A DNA stretch of 64,000 nt from Bradyrhizobium sp. JYMT SZCCT0180 (GTDB taxonomy: Bacteria > Pseudomonadota > Alphaproteobacteria > Rhizobiales > Xanthobacteraceae): positions 62,001-126,000 of the forward strand of contig NZ_JAFCLZ010000020.1 in the NCBI RefSeq assembly GCF_018130165.1. The letters are read 5' to 3'. Below are positions 35,554-44,901 of this stretch, piece by piece. The notes under the pieces are model-generated. The model saw only the letters and a list, made by a program, of their open reading frames with translations. It ran no database searches and was not told the origin of the DNA. The position numbers and the translations under genes are program-made. Every line of letters begins with the position of its first letter. Position 1 is the stretch's first letter.

Positions 35554-37107
35554 ATGCTCGCTCCGACCGCGGCCAAGATGGCGAAAGCTGCGGCCGGAGT
35601 GCTTGCAGTCACAATCGCCACCCTGGTCGTCCCATATTATCAACGCTGGGGCGGAGCCCCGTTCTCTCACCCGGATGCCGACATCGTATTCAGCTATCAG
35701 GCGCTGTTGTTAGCTGATGGTCTCGCACAGGGCGACACAGCGCACCATGGCTATATCTATTACTCGTTGTTGTCGGTCGTCTATCGACTCGCTTACCTCG
35801 TAAACGCGGTACCGATCTATAATCTATCCGCCTTGCGTACATCGCCGGATCAACTCGCTGCCTTCGCAGATTTGGTGAACGTTGGACGCTTGTTCAGTCT
35901 TGTTACGGGTCTGGCTTTCTCGACGGCGTTCTTCCTGACAGTTTGGCGCGTTACCCATGATTGGTTTGCGGCATTGCTTGTTGGGCTTATGTTTGCTTTT
36001 AGCCAAGGCCTGTCTGCTCAGACCATCGTTCTTCGCACGGAATTGTTGGCGACGTTTTTCCTATGGCTGACGTTTGTTGCCCTCTACCTCGCTGGCCGAT
36101 TGCCAGGCTGGAACACCCATCTTTTGCTCGGACTGGCGGGGCTGTTGGCTAGTCTGTCCTACAATACCAAAGTGCATGCCATTTTCACGCTATTTGCGAT
36201 TCCGGCGCTCGCGGTCGTGTTCGGCAGGCCATACCTGACCGGCGAGGGAGTAGCCCGCGAATGGAGCACGGCCAAACTTTATAAATTGCAAGCGGCCCTT
36301 CTTGTGCTCGTGGCGCCGGCCTGGATAGCGTTCCTGTTGGCGGTCGGAAAACTGGGGCCGCTTAGTTATGCATACATCCCAGCAATCATCGCCTACTGCA
36401 CGCTCTGTATGATGGTCTATGGCCGGTGGTTTTCTGTCGATTCTCGCCAAACCAATATCGGGGCCGCCTTCGTTTGCTTTGGATTTGGAGTGGGATTGTC
36501 GCTGCTGTTTATCCGCCCGCATCCCGCGCTATTCCCAATCGATGCCAATCCCATCGAGCACATGACGGCTTTTTTGGTCCAGAAGGATGTCCGAACACCT
36601 GATCCGAACCAGCTCGGCTCTGCCGCGACGGCAATAGTGTCGGCGATCGGCAAGCATATCGTGGCGGAGTGGTTCGGCGGCAATCCGCTCGGATCACCGT
36701 ATCGATTGCTGTTCTGGATAACCGCAGGCAGCGCGGTCATCCTTGCCATCTACCGTCGCTGGCAGGTGACGTGGCAACTTCTTCTGTTGCTTTCATTCAC
36801 ATCTTTGCTGGTCGGGATTGACAATATTCGTTACGGCGCCTTTGCATCTGTCTATTCGATTTTTGTTGATCCGTGGATTCTGCTGGCGTTCGGAGTGGCG
36901 CTGGCGCAACTTCGAAGCGTCGCCGTTTCGTGCGTCGCGCGGATGGCAGTGATCGCGATGGCGGTGATCGTCGCGGTGGCAACGACCAAGCAGAACGTTA
37001 TTGCAGGAATGGTGGATGGGACAACACCGAAGGAAGAAATTTGCATTCAAGCCAATGGCTATCTCGCCAAAGACATCGCATCTGCTTTTGAACCGCTATG
37101 CAAATGA
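35554..37107 (+). CDS. GT-C-type membrane glycosyltransferase-like protein
   Basis: A 517-residue polytopic inner-membrane protein with about 10-12 hydrophobic segments. The first periplasmic loop carries an acidic pair (SHPDADIVFSYQALLLADG), as expected for the GT-C fold (ArnT/PMT group) that uses polyprenyl-phosphate sugars. GGAGG at 35541-35545 stands 8 bases before ATG 35554, which decides the start over upstream GTG/TTG codons. The DNA is less GC-rich than the flanking metabolic genes. Donor and acceptor are unknown; a polymerase role is a less likely alternative. Confidence 0.65.
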   Translation: MLAPTAAKMAKAAAGVLAVTIATLVVPYYQRWGGAPFSHPDADIVFSYQALLLADGLAQGDTAHHGYIYYSLLSVVYRLAYLVNAVPIYNLSALRTSPDQLAAFADLVNVGRLFSLVTGLAFSTAFFLTVWRVTHDWFAALLVGLMFAFSQGLSAQTIVLRTELLATFFLWLTFVALYLAGRLPGWNTHLLLGLAGLLASLSYNTKVHAIFTLFAIPALAVVFGRPYLTGEGVAREWSTAKLYKLQAALLVLVAPAWIAFLLAVGKLGPLSYAYIPAIIAYCTLCMMVYGRWFSVDSRQTNIGAAFVCFGFGVGLSLLFIRPHPALFPIDANPIEHMTAFLVQKDVRTPDPNQLGSAATAIVSAIGKHIVAEWFGGNPLGSPYRLLFWITAGSAVILAIYRRWQVTWQLLLLLSFTSLLVGIDNIRYGAFASVYSIFVDPWILLAFGVALAQLRSVAVSCVARMAVIAMAVIVAVATTKQNVIAGMVDGTTPKEEICIQANGYLAKDIASAFEPLCK

Positions 37108-37235
37108 GGGGGCAGTGTATGGAATATTCACGATCGAGCTTTCGCACCAACCGAGCACTTATGGCCGCCTCGCAAATCAAAGTCGGCTCTAGAAGCGCAA
37201 GGTACAATGTTTCTTTCGACCGGGCGCCGTAACTC

Positions 37236-38072
37236 ATGAAAACCAAGCAAAAAATCGCGCTTGCAAAAATTGCTTACCGCTTCGTGCGCGGGGCGCGCGC
37301 TGTCGTTGGACAATCTGACCGCTGCATCGTGAATCGGAACGGCAATCGTTTCGAACTGGATCTGGCCGAAGGCATCGACTTCGCCATCTACCTTGGAAGG
37401 TACGAGCCGTCCACTTCGAAAGCGCTCACGCGACTGGTCAGGCCCGGGACAACCGTACTTGATATTGGCGCGAATGTGGGCGCGCATACTTTACATATGG
37501 CGCGCTTGATCGGACCCGAAGGTCGGGTTTTTGCGTTCGAACCGACAACTTTCGCGTTTCGTAAGCTACAGCGCAATCTCTCGCTCAATCCGGGTCTGCC
37601 CGAGCGGGTGACCGCGGTCCAGTGCTTTGTCGGACCGGCCAATGCCGATTCAGCTCCGGCAAAAATCTATTCAAGCTGGCCGCTAACCGGCGGTAAGGAT
37701 TTCCATCAAAAGCACCTTGGCCAACCGATGCCAACCGATGGCTTGCCGACGCGTAGTCTGGATGGATTGCTTGCCGAGAATGGCGACTTGCGGGTTTCGC
37801 TCGTCAAGCTCGACGTAGATGGATACGAATGCGAAGTGCTTGCTGGAGCCGAGAAAATGCTGAGCCGTGATCGGCCGGTATTCGTGATGGAAATTGCGCC
37901 ATACGTCCTGGAAGAGCACGGAAAATCATTGCGCGAACTGTTTAGCTTTTTCATCCCGCTTGGATACCGCTTTTATGATGAGCGGGATACTGCTTGGCGC
38001 GAGTTGGGTATCGACGAGATTACGAACTCCACACGCGATGGGGCCAGCATCAATGTCATTGCCAAGGCCTAG
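37236..38072 (+). CDS. FkbM-family SAM-dependent methyltransferase
   Basis: A 278-residue methyltransferase with the FkbM layout: TTVLDIGANVGAHTLHMARL (motif I), VFAFEPTTFAFRKLQRNL (motif II), and LVKLDVDGYECEVLAGAEKML, the family hallmark. These enzymes usually O-methylate sugars or polyketides. It follows the GT-C gene by 128 bases on the same strand and converges on the next gene, 35 bases away. Confidence 0.88.
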   Translation: MKTKQKIALAKIAYRFVRGARAVVGQSDRCIVNRNGNRFELDLAEGIDFAIYLGRYEPSTSKALTRLVRPGTTVLDIGANVGAHTLHMARLIGPEGRVFAFEPTTFAFRKLQRNLSLNPGLPERVTAVQCFVGPANADSAPAKIYSSWPLTGGKDFHQKHLGQPMPTDGLPTRSLDGLLAENGDLRVSLVKLDVDGYECEVLAGAEKMLSRDRPVFVMEIAPYVLEEHGKSLRELFSFFIPLGYRFYDERDTAWRELGIDEITNSTRDGASINVIAKA

Positions 38073-38107
38073 AAAAATCTGATTGCAAGCAAGTGTGGCT
38101 CTGACCT

Positions 38108-38845
38108 CTAGTCACCGGCGGTATCGCTTTTTTCAACCACCAGCATCATTCGGAAAGCCAACGCCCGTCCGATCAGCGGCTCAATGGCCCGTTCGGCTCG
38201 GAGCAGCCGTCTAGCGGCCGCTTCGGATACAAGGCTCCAAGGCTTGAAGCCGCCGGTCAGCGGGTATGCGAGCAGGGAAAACCAGTCAACGCGGTCGATC
38301 CGTAGCCTTGGAAATTGGCGATGGAATCGCTCGCGGTCCCGCGTCGCAAGAAGTGTTGGGATGGCTTGGTTGGCTGCATAAGGATCCCGTTTAGGATCCG
38401 GCGCGCCGACAATGAGCGGATCGGCAGACATCACTACCGGTTCGTGATGCAAGAGCCGGTAAAAGGCGCTGCTCCCCCAAGTGATTGCGGGTTCGACCAT
38501 GATGATCCGTCCGCCCGGACGCAATACGCGGTCTGCCTCGGCAAAGAAAGCGGTGGGATACTCAACATGATGCAGGACATCCACCATGACGATATTGTCG
38601 GCAGTCTTTGCCGCGAACGGCAGGGTTTGAGCATCCATGACGCAATCAAGCCAAGGCGCGAACTGAATGTCGGTGGAAATTACATTTCCAATTTTTTCCT
38701 TCAAATTGCCGATGCCACTGCCGATTTCAATCGTGGTTCCCGGTCGGCACATGCCCGCGATCCGGTTGTAAAAGTCATCGTACACCAAGCGGAGAACCGG
38801 CTTTGTGTTCCAGGCCGAACGATAGCTGTCTAAAGCGTCAGACAT
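38108..38845 (-). CDS. Class I SAM-dependent methyltransferase
   Basis: A 245-residue methyltransferase. The motif I region is TTIEIGSGIGNLKEKIGN (slightly diverged), then VISTDIQFAPWLDCVMDA, then NIVMVDVLHHVEYPTAFFAEADRVLRPGGRIIMVEP. Second gene of a two-gene minus-strand operon, 6 bases after the methyltransferase-glycosyltransferase fusion. The substrate is unknown. Confidence 0.85.
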   Translation of the reverse strand: MSDALDSYRSAWNTKPVLRLVYDDFYNRIAGMCRPGTTIEIGSGIGNLKEKIGNVISTDIQFAPWLDCVMDAQTLPFAAKTADNIVMVDVLHHVEYPTAFFAEADRVLRPGGRIIMVEPAITWGSSAFYRLLHHEPVVMSADPLIVGAPDPKRDPYAANQAIPTLLATRDRERFHRQFPRLRIDRVDWFSLLAYPLTGGFKPWSLVSEAAARRLLRAERAIEPLIGRALAFRMMLVVEKSDTAGD

Positions 38846-38851
38846 TTGGGA

Positions 38852-40312
38852 CTACAATGCTTTGATTCGAAAGAACGCGAAAGCCACCATCCGGAGCAGC
38901 AAAACACCATGCCGGAACCGCGAAATCTGAGTTTCGCCATAGGTGCGGTTGGCGTAGCGAATTGGGATTTCCACTACCTTTAAGCCAAGTTTCGATGCGC
39001 CGAAAATGATATCGAAGTCTCCAAAGGGGTCGAAATCACCAAAGTAAGCGCGACCCGCCTTGAGCTTCTCGTAGTCACTGCGGCGGAGCACCTTGGTGCC
39101 GCACAGAGTATCAGTGAATCTTTGGGATAGCAGCCACGTAAAGATAATAGAGAAAAGCTTGTTGGCGATAAGGTTGAGGAATTGCATCGCCTCGTCCTCC
39201 ATCTGATAGATGAGGCGTGAGCCGTTAATGTACTCGCCCTTTCCCGATCGGATTGCTTCCCAGAATTTGGGGAGTTGTTCCGGGGGCATGGTGAGATCGG
39301 CGTCGAGGATCATCAACACATCGCCCTGTGCGACATCGAAGGCCGCGAAAACAGCGTCGGCCTTGCCTTTCCCGGGCTGGCGCATTGCCTTGATGTTGTG
39401 TTGGGGATAGGCGGACATGACGCGCTGAATCTCTTCCCACGTGCCGTCCCGAGAGTGCCCCTCAACGAAAATGATTTCGATATCGTCGCAAAATTGCGGA
39501 ATGCGGAGCACCGCTTGCTCGATATTGCCGCGCTCATTGCGCGCCGGGACGACGACCGTCGCCGAATGGATTCCGTCATCCTTGTTAACAAGCGAGCGGC
39601 AGACCGTGTAATGCCGCAAGCACAAAGAGCGAAGTCCAGGAACCGGCGCGACAAATCTGTTCAGAAAACGTCCAATACCCAGCAGCCATAACGGTGACAA
39701 CATCCTTAACTCGGCTTTGACTGCTTCAAAGTCAGCCAACGCCACGAGATCATGGACGGCCTGCGGCGAAAACACATTCTGTGGCGGTTGGGGTTTACGT
39801 AACCGAACGAGTTCCGCAAGCTTGAGGATTGGCTTCCAGAGATGCGAGAAATACACCACGATCAATCGTGTCTCGCGGCCGCATAGCTGATGAAGGTTGG
39901 CGAATGTTTGTTGGCAGTCGCCAAGCACGCCAAGCGTATCCATTATCAAAATGACATCGAATGGCCCCGACAGCGAGTTGATGAATGTTGGGTCTTCGAT
40001 GTCGCCCTGAAGGAAGGTCAAATCAGGATAGGATTGGCGAGCCTGCTCAATCATTCCGGAACTTATGTCGACACCGACGCCGTGGGAAGGCTTCAGGGCA
40101 GCTAAGAGATGTCCGGTACCGCAGCCGAGTTCGAGAATCCGGCTGCCAGTTGGAATGAGAAACTTGAGATAGAGAAGGTCCTCGCTATGGAAGAATGCCG
40201 CCTTGCGAAGCCAGCGATTGCGTTCCGGCGCAAGCTCGTCGTGAAGTTTGCGGATGGCTTCTTTGTGCGGCGATGTGGACGAGTTCGATGGTGGGGTAGC
40301 GACGGCGGGCAT
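38852..40312 (-). CDS. Fusion of a SAM methyltransferase with a family 2 glycosyltransferase
   Basis: A 486-residue two-domain protein. Residues about 30-215 are a class I methyltransferase (RILELGCGTGHLLAALKP, GVGVDISSGMIEQA, FDVILIMDTLGVLGD). Residues about 245-480 are a GT2/DPM1-like glycosyltransferase: ATVVVPARNERGNIEQAVLRI, IEIIFVEGHSRDGT, DVLMILDADLTMPPEQLP with the DxD metal motif, then DTLCGTKVLRRSDY. Polyprenyl-phosphate sugar synthases share the second layout. The fusion suggests coupled transfer and methylation in glycan assembly (inference). Confidence 0.85.
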   Translation of the reverse strand: MPAVATPPSNSSTSPHKEAIRKLHDELAPERNRWLRKAAFFHSEDLLYLKFLIPTGSRILELGCGTGHLLAALKPSHGVGVDISSGMIEQARQSYPDLTFLQGDIEDPTFINSLSGPFDVILIMDTLGVLGDCQQTFANLHQLCGRETRLIVVYFSHLWKPILKLAELVRLRKPQPPQNVFSPQAVHDLVALADFEAVKAELRMLSPLWLLGIGRFLNRFVAPVPGLRSLCLRHYTVCRSLVNKDDGIHSATVVVPARNERGNIEQAVLRIPQFCDDIEIIFVEGHSRDGTWEEIQRVMSAYPQHNIKAMRQPGKGKADAVFAAFDVAQGDVLMILDADLTMPPEQLPKFWEAIRSGKGEYINGSRLIYQMEDEAMQFLNLIANKLFSIIFTWLLSQRFTDTLCGTKVLRRSDYEKLKAGRAYFGDFDPFGDFDIIFGASKLGLKVVEIPIRYANRTYGETQISRFRHGVLLLRMVAFAFFRIKAL

Positions 40313-41135
40313 ATGTCAACTCGCAAAAATCGATCGGCGTGGTGCTTACCCGGTGTGTTAGAGCATACCGGACTGTCCGACAACGGAGACTCGGGCACGT
40401 GCATTAGGCAAGTTTGTAAGCCAAATCTGGCTGGAGGCGGCCCAAGGGGCTCAAGAGGCCGCTTCGAAACTGAAGACCTTAACGTATTGGCCTTCCACCG
40501 TATCGGCACGACCCTACCAGCAGATCTTGGCTCGCAGTAGGCGCCCAGGCTTCCATTAGCTTGCGTCGCTTCCATTCCACCAAAGGTCGGGATACCGTCA
40601 TCCCTCTTGCGCTCATCAATGGGGTTTAGACCTTTTGCCAGGACCGCCGTGCATCAGCCGCTTTTTCGCGAGCTACGGGACGTTAAAACGAAAAAGGCCA
40701 CCCAGTCGAATGCTAACGGCCTTCCCGGGGATTTCAATGTTTATTTCGTTCAGGCGATCGAGGCTGACGCGAAAGCATCGATCCGCTTCAATCAAGGTGC
40801 CGCCCCCCATACGACCGGCTCCGGCGGCCTTGCGGCCGGCTAGCAACGATTTCCACCGGCACTGCGCCATTTTGGCCCGATCGGCTGCGATCGGCCCCAG
40901 CAATACTGGTGATAGCAAATGAACATCACGGAGTGACCGACTCCAAAACGAACTGCTAGCAGAAATAGCAGTCGCGCGCAGGTCGCAAGAATGAGAATAG
41001 AGCTCCTAGCGCCTCGTCAAAAAGCAGTTGATCAAGGGGTATTTGCGGGGTTTGCTTGAGGGCAACATTGGTCTATACCGCCAGCGGTTCCCGCCATTTC
41101 TACCCGCCGAACGGCGACGGCCAAAGGAAGCGTTG
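40313..41135. other. 823-base region without a convincing gene
   Basis: Lies upstream of both the methyltransferase-GT2 gene (minus) and the wlbA-like gene (plus), so it must contain their promoters. One minus-strand frame (40673-40918, 81 codons, containing SLDRLNEINIEIPGKAVSIR) has reasonable codon choice but no recognisable relatives and no clear ribosome site. Nothing else was recognised, including RNA genes or repeats. Confidence 0.5.
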
Positions 41136-42197
41136 ATGATCAGGTTCGGCTTACTGGGCTGCGGGCGCATTGCCAAGCGTCACTCCGATCTCCTGGGTGG
41201 CGGCCAGATCCACGGCGCCTCGCTCGTAGCCGTCTGCGATTCCGTTCCCGCGCGCGCCGAGGCTATCGCCGGTAAGTTCGGCGTGCCGGCGCACACTGAT
41301 ATCGACGAGTTCCTGGTGCGGAAGGACATCGATGCGGTCGCAGTGCTGACCCCGAGCGGTATGCATCCGCAGCACGTCATCGCCTGTGCGAAAGCCGGCA
41401 AGCATGTCGTGGTGGAGAAGCCGATGGCGTTGCGGCTGCAGGACGCCGACGACATGATCCGCGCCTGCGACGAGGCCGGCGTCAAGCTGTTCATCGTCAA
41501 GCAGAACCGCTTCAACGTTCCCGTGGTCAAGGCGCGCGAGGCGCTGGAGGCCGGCCGGTTCGGCAAGCTCGTGCTCGGCACCGTGCGCGTTCGCTGGTGC
41601 CGCGACCAGCACTATTACGATCAGGACGCATGGCGCGGCACCTGGGCCTATGACGGCGGCGTGCTGACAAACCAGGCGAGCCATCACATCGACATGCTGG
41701 AATGGTTTTTCGGCGACGTGGTGAGTGTGCACGCACGTTCGACGACAGCGCTCGTCAAGATCGAGACCGAGGACACTGCCGTCGCCACGCTAAAGTTCAA
41801 GAACGGCGCACTCGGTATCATCGAGGCCACAACTGCGATACGCCCGACCGATCTCGAGGGCTCGCTTTCGATCCTCGGCGAAAAAGGAACGGTCGAGATC
41901 GCAGGCTTCGCGGTCAACCAGATCCGGCATTGGCGCTTTGTCGACGAGCTTGCCTCCGACAAGGACGTGATCGAGAAGTTTTCGGTCAACCCGCCGAATG
42001 TCTACGGCTTCGGTCACCAGGCATATTATCAGCATGTCATTGATTGCCTGACCAACCAGCGCGCGGCGCTGGTTGATGGGCTCGAGGGCCGCAAGAGCCT
42101 GGAACTGATTTCCGCGCTCTACGAATCCATTGAAACGGGGCAGGAAGTACCTCTGCGCTTCACGCCGCGCCGCAGCCGTCTCGGTGTCGTCGCGTGA
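41136..42197 (+). CDS. wlbA: WlbA-like Gfo/Idh/MocA dehydrogenase (UDP-N-acetyl sugar-uronate 3-dehydrogenase)
   Basis: A 353-residue NAD-dependent oxidoreductase. N-terminal Rossmann motif GLLGCGRIAKRH; EKPMALRLQDADDMI with the catalytic Lys; FIVKQNRFNVPVVKA; WRGTWAYDGGVLTNQASHHIDML; LEGSLSILGEKGTVEI. These stretches strongly recall Bordetella WlbA, which oxidises C3 of UDP-GlcNAc-uronic acid on the way to 2,3-diacetamido sugars. AAGGAAG precedes ATG 41136. Its partner aminotransferase follows 142 bases later. Family assignment is firm; substrate is inferred. Confidence 0.78.
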   Translation: MIRFGLLGCGRIAKRHSDLLGGGQIHGASLVAVCDSVPARAEAIAGKFGVPAHTDIDEFLVRKDIDAVAVLTPSGMHPQHVIACAKAGKHVVVEKPMALRLQDADDMIRACDEAGVKLFIVKQNRFNVPVVKAREALEAGRFGKLVLGTVRVRWCRDQHYYDQDAWRGTWAYDGGVLTNQASHHIDMLEWFFGDVVSVHARSTTALVKIETEDTAVATLKFKNGALGIIEATTAIRPTDLEGSLSILGEKGTVEIAGFAVNQIRHWRFVDELASDKDVIEKFSVNPPNVYGFGHQAYYQHVIDCLTNQRAALVDGLEGRKSLELISALYESIETGQEVPLRFTPRRSRLGVVA

Positions 42198-42339
42198 CGA
42201 ACGGGAACGGCTCAAGGTCGGAATCCGCGACGTGGACTGCGGCGCGCGTGTGAAGGGTGACAAACGACATCACGGAAGCTAGCGGAGTTCATGCGGGAAA
42301 CCCCGGCCCCCTTCTGAAGCCGAAGCGATAGGAACGACG

Positions 42340-43437
42340 ATGCCGGTACCATTTGCTGACCTCAACATGCAGTATCAGACGATCAAGGGCGAGATCGATG
42401 CTGCCATCGCCGGCGTGATCCGCGATAGTTCGTTCATTCGCGGCGCCTATGTCGACGCCTTCGAGAAGGCCTTTGCAGATGCTGTCGACGTCAAGCACTG
42501 CGTGTCCTGCGCCAACGGGACTGATGCGCTCTATCTCGCCATGAAGGCGCTCGACGTCCAGCCGGGCGACGAGGTCATCACCACGGCGCACTCGTGGGTA
42601 TCGACTTCGGCGATGATCACTCATGCAGGTGCGACCGTCGTGTTCTGCGACACTGACGGGGTGACCTTCACGATCGATCCGGCCGCGATCGAGGCCGCGA
42701 TCACGCCGCGCACCGTCGGCATCATCCCGGTGCATCTCTACGGCCAGCCCGCCGACATGGACGCGATCATGGCAATCGCGCGCAAGCACAAGCTCTGGAT
42801 TATCGAGGATTGCGCGCAGGCGCACCTGGCGCGTTACAAAGGCCAGCAGGTTGGCACTTTTGGTGCGATCGCGACCTATTCGTTCTATCCCGGCAAGAAT
42901 CTCGGCGCGATGGGCGATGCCGGCGCCGTCGTGACCAACGATGCGCGACTGGCCGAACACATGACCAAGCTGGCGCGACACGGCGGGCTCGTAAAACATC
43001 AGCACCCGATCGAGGGCATCAACAGCCGCCTCGACGGCATGCAGGCGGCGATCCTTTCGGCCAAGCTGCCGCATCTTCCGGGTTGGACCAAGGGACGGCA
43101 GGATGCCGCGAAGGTCTACGAGGAGGGCCTCAATCAGATCGAGGACGTGACAGTGCCGCAGACCGCGCCCGACCGCAGCCACGTCTATCATCTCTACACG
43201 GTCAAGCATCCGCGGCGCGACGCGCTCGCCGCGCATCTGAACGCGCATGGCATACAGACCGCGATCCACTACCCGACCGCCTTGCCGCTGCTCGAAGCCT
43301 ATAGCCGCTTCAATTATCGCGCGGAACAGTTTCCGCATGCGTCGAACGACCAAGGGCAGATCCTGTCTCTGCCGATGTTTGCCGAGATCACCCGCGCGCA
43401 GCTGGACGAGGTGATCGACCGCGTCCGCGAGTTCTGA
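42340..43437 (+). CDS. DegT/DnrJ/EryC1-family sugar 3-aminotransferase (WlbC/WbpE-like)
   Basis: A 365-residue PLP enzyme. Motifs: VPFADLNMQYQTIKGEID at the start, ANGTDALYLAMKALD, HLYGQPADMDAI, IEDCAQAHLARYKG, and the PLP lysine in YSFYPGKNLGAMGDAGA. It pairs with the WlbA-like gene just upstream; together they would place an amino group on C3 of a UDP-uronic acid. It is clearly distinct from the GnnB-like aminotransferase at 13174. Confidence 0.8.
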   Translation: MPVPFADLNMQYQTIKGEIDAAIAGVIRDSSFIRGAYVDAFEKAFADAVDVKHCVSCANGTDALYLAMKALDVQPGDEVITTAHSWVSTSAMITHAGATVVFCDTDGVTFTIDPAAIEAAITPRTVGIIPVHLYGQPADMDAIMAIARKHKLWIIEDCAQAHLARYKGQQVGTFGAIATYSFYPGKNLGAMGDAGAVVTNDARLAEHMTKLARHGGLVKHQHPIEGINSRLDGMQAAILSAKLPHLPGWTKGRQDAAKVYEEGLNQIEDVTVPQTAPDRSHVYHLYTVKHPRRDALAAHLNAHGIQTAIHYPTALPLLEAYSRFNYRAEQFPHASNDQGQILSLPMFAEITRAQLDEVIDRVREF

Positions 43438-43529
43438 GGCGACCTCCACTTCTCGGCTCAAGCGGAAGACGAGCGGTTAGCGGCAGACCACCACAGCAGA
43501 CTGCCGGCGAGCAGGTGTCCCTTCCGACC

Positions 43530-43856
43530 TGGCCAGACCGCCGTTCACGGTGACGCGCGCGGAGTCGCGCACCACAATGGCGGAACCGGAATTTCGCCGC
43601 GCCGACTCCAGCGGAACGTCGGCCTCTGCGCCGATCTCGGCGAGTTGTTTTAGCACAGGAAGCGATTAGGCCGCATTGCTGATGATGATCGGGCGCGTAG
43701 ATAGCGCGGCGTCCGAAACGCGCGTCAGAGCGCCCGGAAAGTCGAGCGCTTACCGAAAAGGGGCAGAAATTGCTTCGGCCGAACCTCGCGCGAGGCCGGC
43801 CACAACCGCGTTCCGGCACCGCCGCACATAATCAGAGAAATGATTCATCGGGTCAT
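43530..43856 (-). pseudogene. Internally deleted manC remnant (copy 3)
   Basis: Minus-strand DNA that matches manC at both ends. At the left (about 43533-43567) a short cupin-domain piece corresponds to 26927-26961 of intact manC (ACGGTGACGCGCGCGG, then CGCACCAC). It is joined directly to the N-terminal half, whose end is recognisable as PLIMCGGAGTRLWPASREVRPKQF near 43780-43835. Stops and frameshifts lie between. It sits 15 bases upstream (in reading order, downstream) of the intact epimerase start-side neighbour, mirroring the manC-epimerase order at 26.7-28.8 kb. Confidence 0.8.
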
Positions 43857-43871
43857 GGGCGCCTGCCGGGC

Positions 43872-44888
43872 TCAGATCCCGTGATAGTCACGATACCATT
43901 TGACGAAGCGGCCGACGCCCTCCTCGATCGTCGTGGATGGCCTGAAGCCGATGTCGCTAGCGAGGTCCTCGATATCGGCATAGGTTGCAGGAACATCGCC
44001 CGGCTGCATCGGCAGCAGCTCTCGCTTTGCCGATTTTCCCAGTGCCTTCTCGAGCACCGATACGACGTGCATCAGATCTTCGGGCCGATTGTTACCGACA
44101 TTGTAAATTTTCCAGGGCGCCGCGCTCGAACTTGGATCGGGTGATTCGGAATTCCAAGCCGAGTTGCCTTTGGGCGGGCGGCCAAGAACGCGAACAATGG
44201 CATGCGCGACGTCATCAACATAGGTGAAGTCCCGCCGCATCTGGCCATGGTTAAAAAGCTTGATCGGCTGCCCTTCAATGATCGCCTTTGCGAAAAGGAA
44301 TATCGCCATGTCGGGCCTGCCCCATGGGCCATAGACCGTGAAAAAGCGCAGGCCCGTGGTCGGCAATCGGTAGAGATGGCTGTAGGTATGCGCCATCAGC
44401 TCGTTGGCCTTCTTTGAGGCCGCATAGAGGCTGATCGGATGATCGACGTTGTCGTGCACGGAAAACGGCAGCTTGCTGTTCGCGCCGTAGACCGATGACG
44501 AGGACGCAAACAGCAGGTGCCGGCCGCCATGATGCCGGCAGCCCTCAAGCACGTTGATGAACCCCTCGATATTGGAGTCGACATAGGCGTGCGGGTGATC
44601 GATCGAGTAGCGCACGCCGGCCTGGGCGGCGAGGTGCACCACGTACGCAAAGCGGTGCTGTTCGAACAGCGCCTTGACGCCACCCCGATCAGTGAGATCA
44701 AGCTTCACGAACGTGAAATTGGCATGTTGCTTGAGACGATCGAGCCGCGCGTCTTTCAGCTTCGGATCGTAATAGTCGTTGATGCTGTCTAAACCGACGA
44801 CATTGCGTCCTTCGGACAGCAGTCGCTCGGCCACGTGAAATCCGACGAAGCCGGCGGCGCCAGTCACCAGTACTGCATCTGTCGGCAT
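43872..44888 (-). CDS. UDP-glucuronate 4-epimerase-type NAD-dependent epimerase
   Basis: A 338-residue extended SDR enzyme. Rossmann motif TGAAGFVGFHVAERLL at the start; DSINDYYDPKLKDARL, typical of UDP-GlcA/GalA 4-epimerases (CapI/LpsL type); Ser-Tyr-Lys catalytic set in SSSSVYG and LYAASKKANE; FFTVYGPWGRPDMA near the substrate site. This is the intact member of three related copies; the others are remnants at 28174-28775 and 28956-29292. The 6-dehydrogenase gene lies 13 bases upstream in the same operon. Confidence 0.9.
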   Translation of the reverse strand: MPTDAVLVTGAAGFVGFHVAERLLSEGRNVVGLDSINDYYDPKLKDARLDRLKQHANFTFVKLDLTDRGGVKALFEQHRFAYVVHLAAQAGVRYSIDHPHAYVDSNIEGFINVLEGCRHHGGRHLLFASSSSVYGANSKLPFSVHDNVDHPISLYAASKKANELMAHTYSHLYRLPTTGLRFFTVYGPWGRPDMAIFLFAKAIIEGQPIKLFNHGQMRRDFTYVDDVAHAIVRVLGRPPKGNSAWNSESPDPSSSAAPWKIYNVGNNRPEDLMHVVSVLEKALGKSAKRELLPMQPGDVPATYADIEDLASDIGFRPSTTIEEGVGRFVKWYRDYHGI

Positions 44889-44901
44889 CAGTTCCCCGAT
44901 C

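Noticed and set aside
40673..40918. Possible 81-codon gene on the minus strand
   Set aside because: Codon use is plausible but there is no clear ribosome site, no homology I can recognise and no operon context; kept only as a remark in the gap entry.
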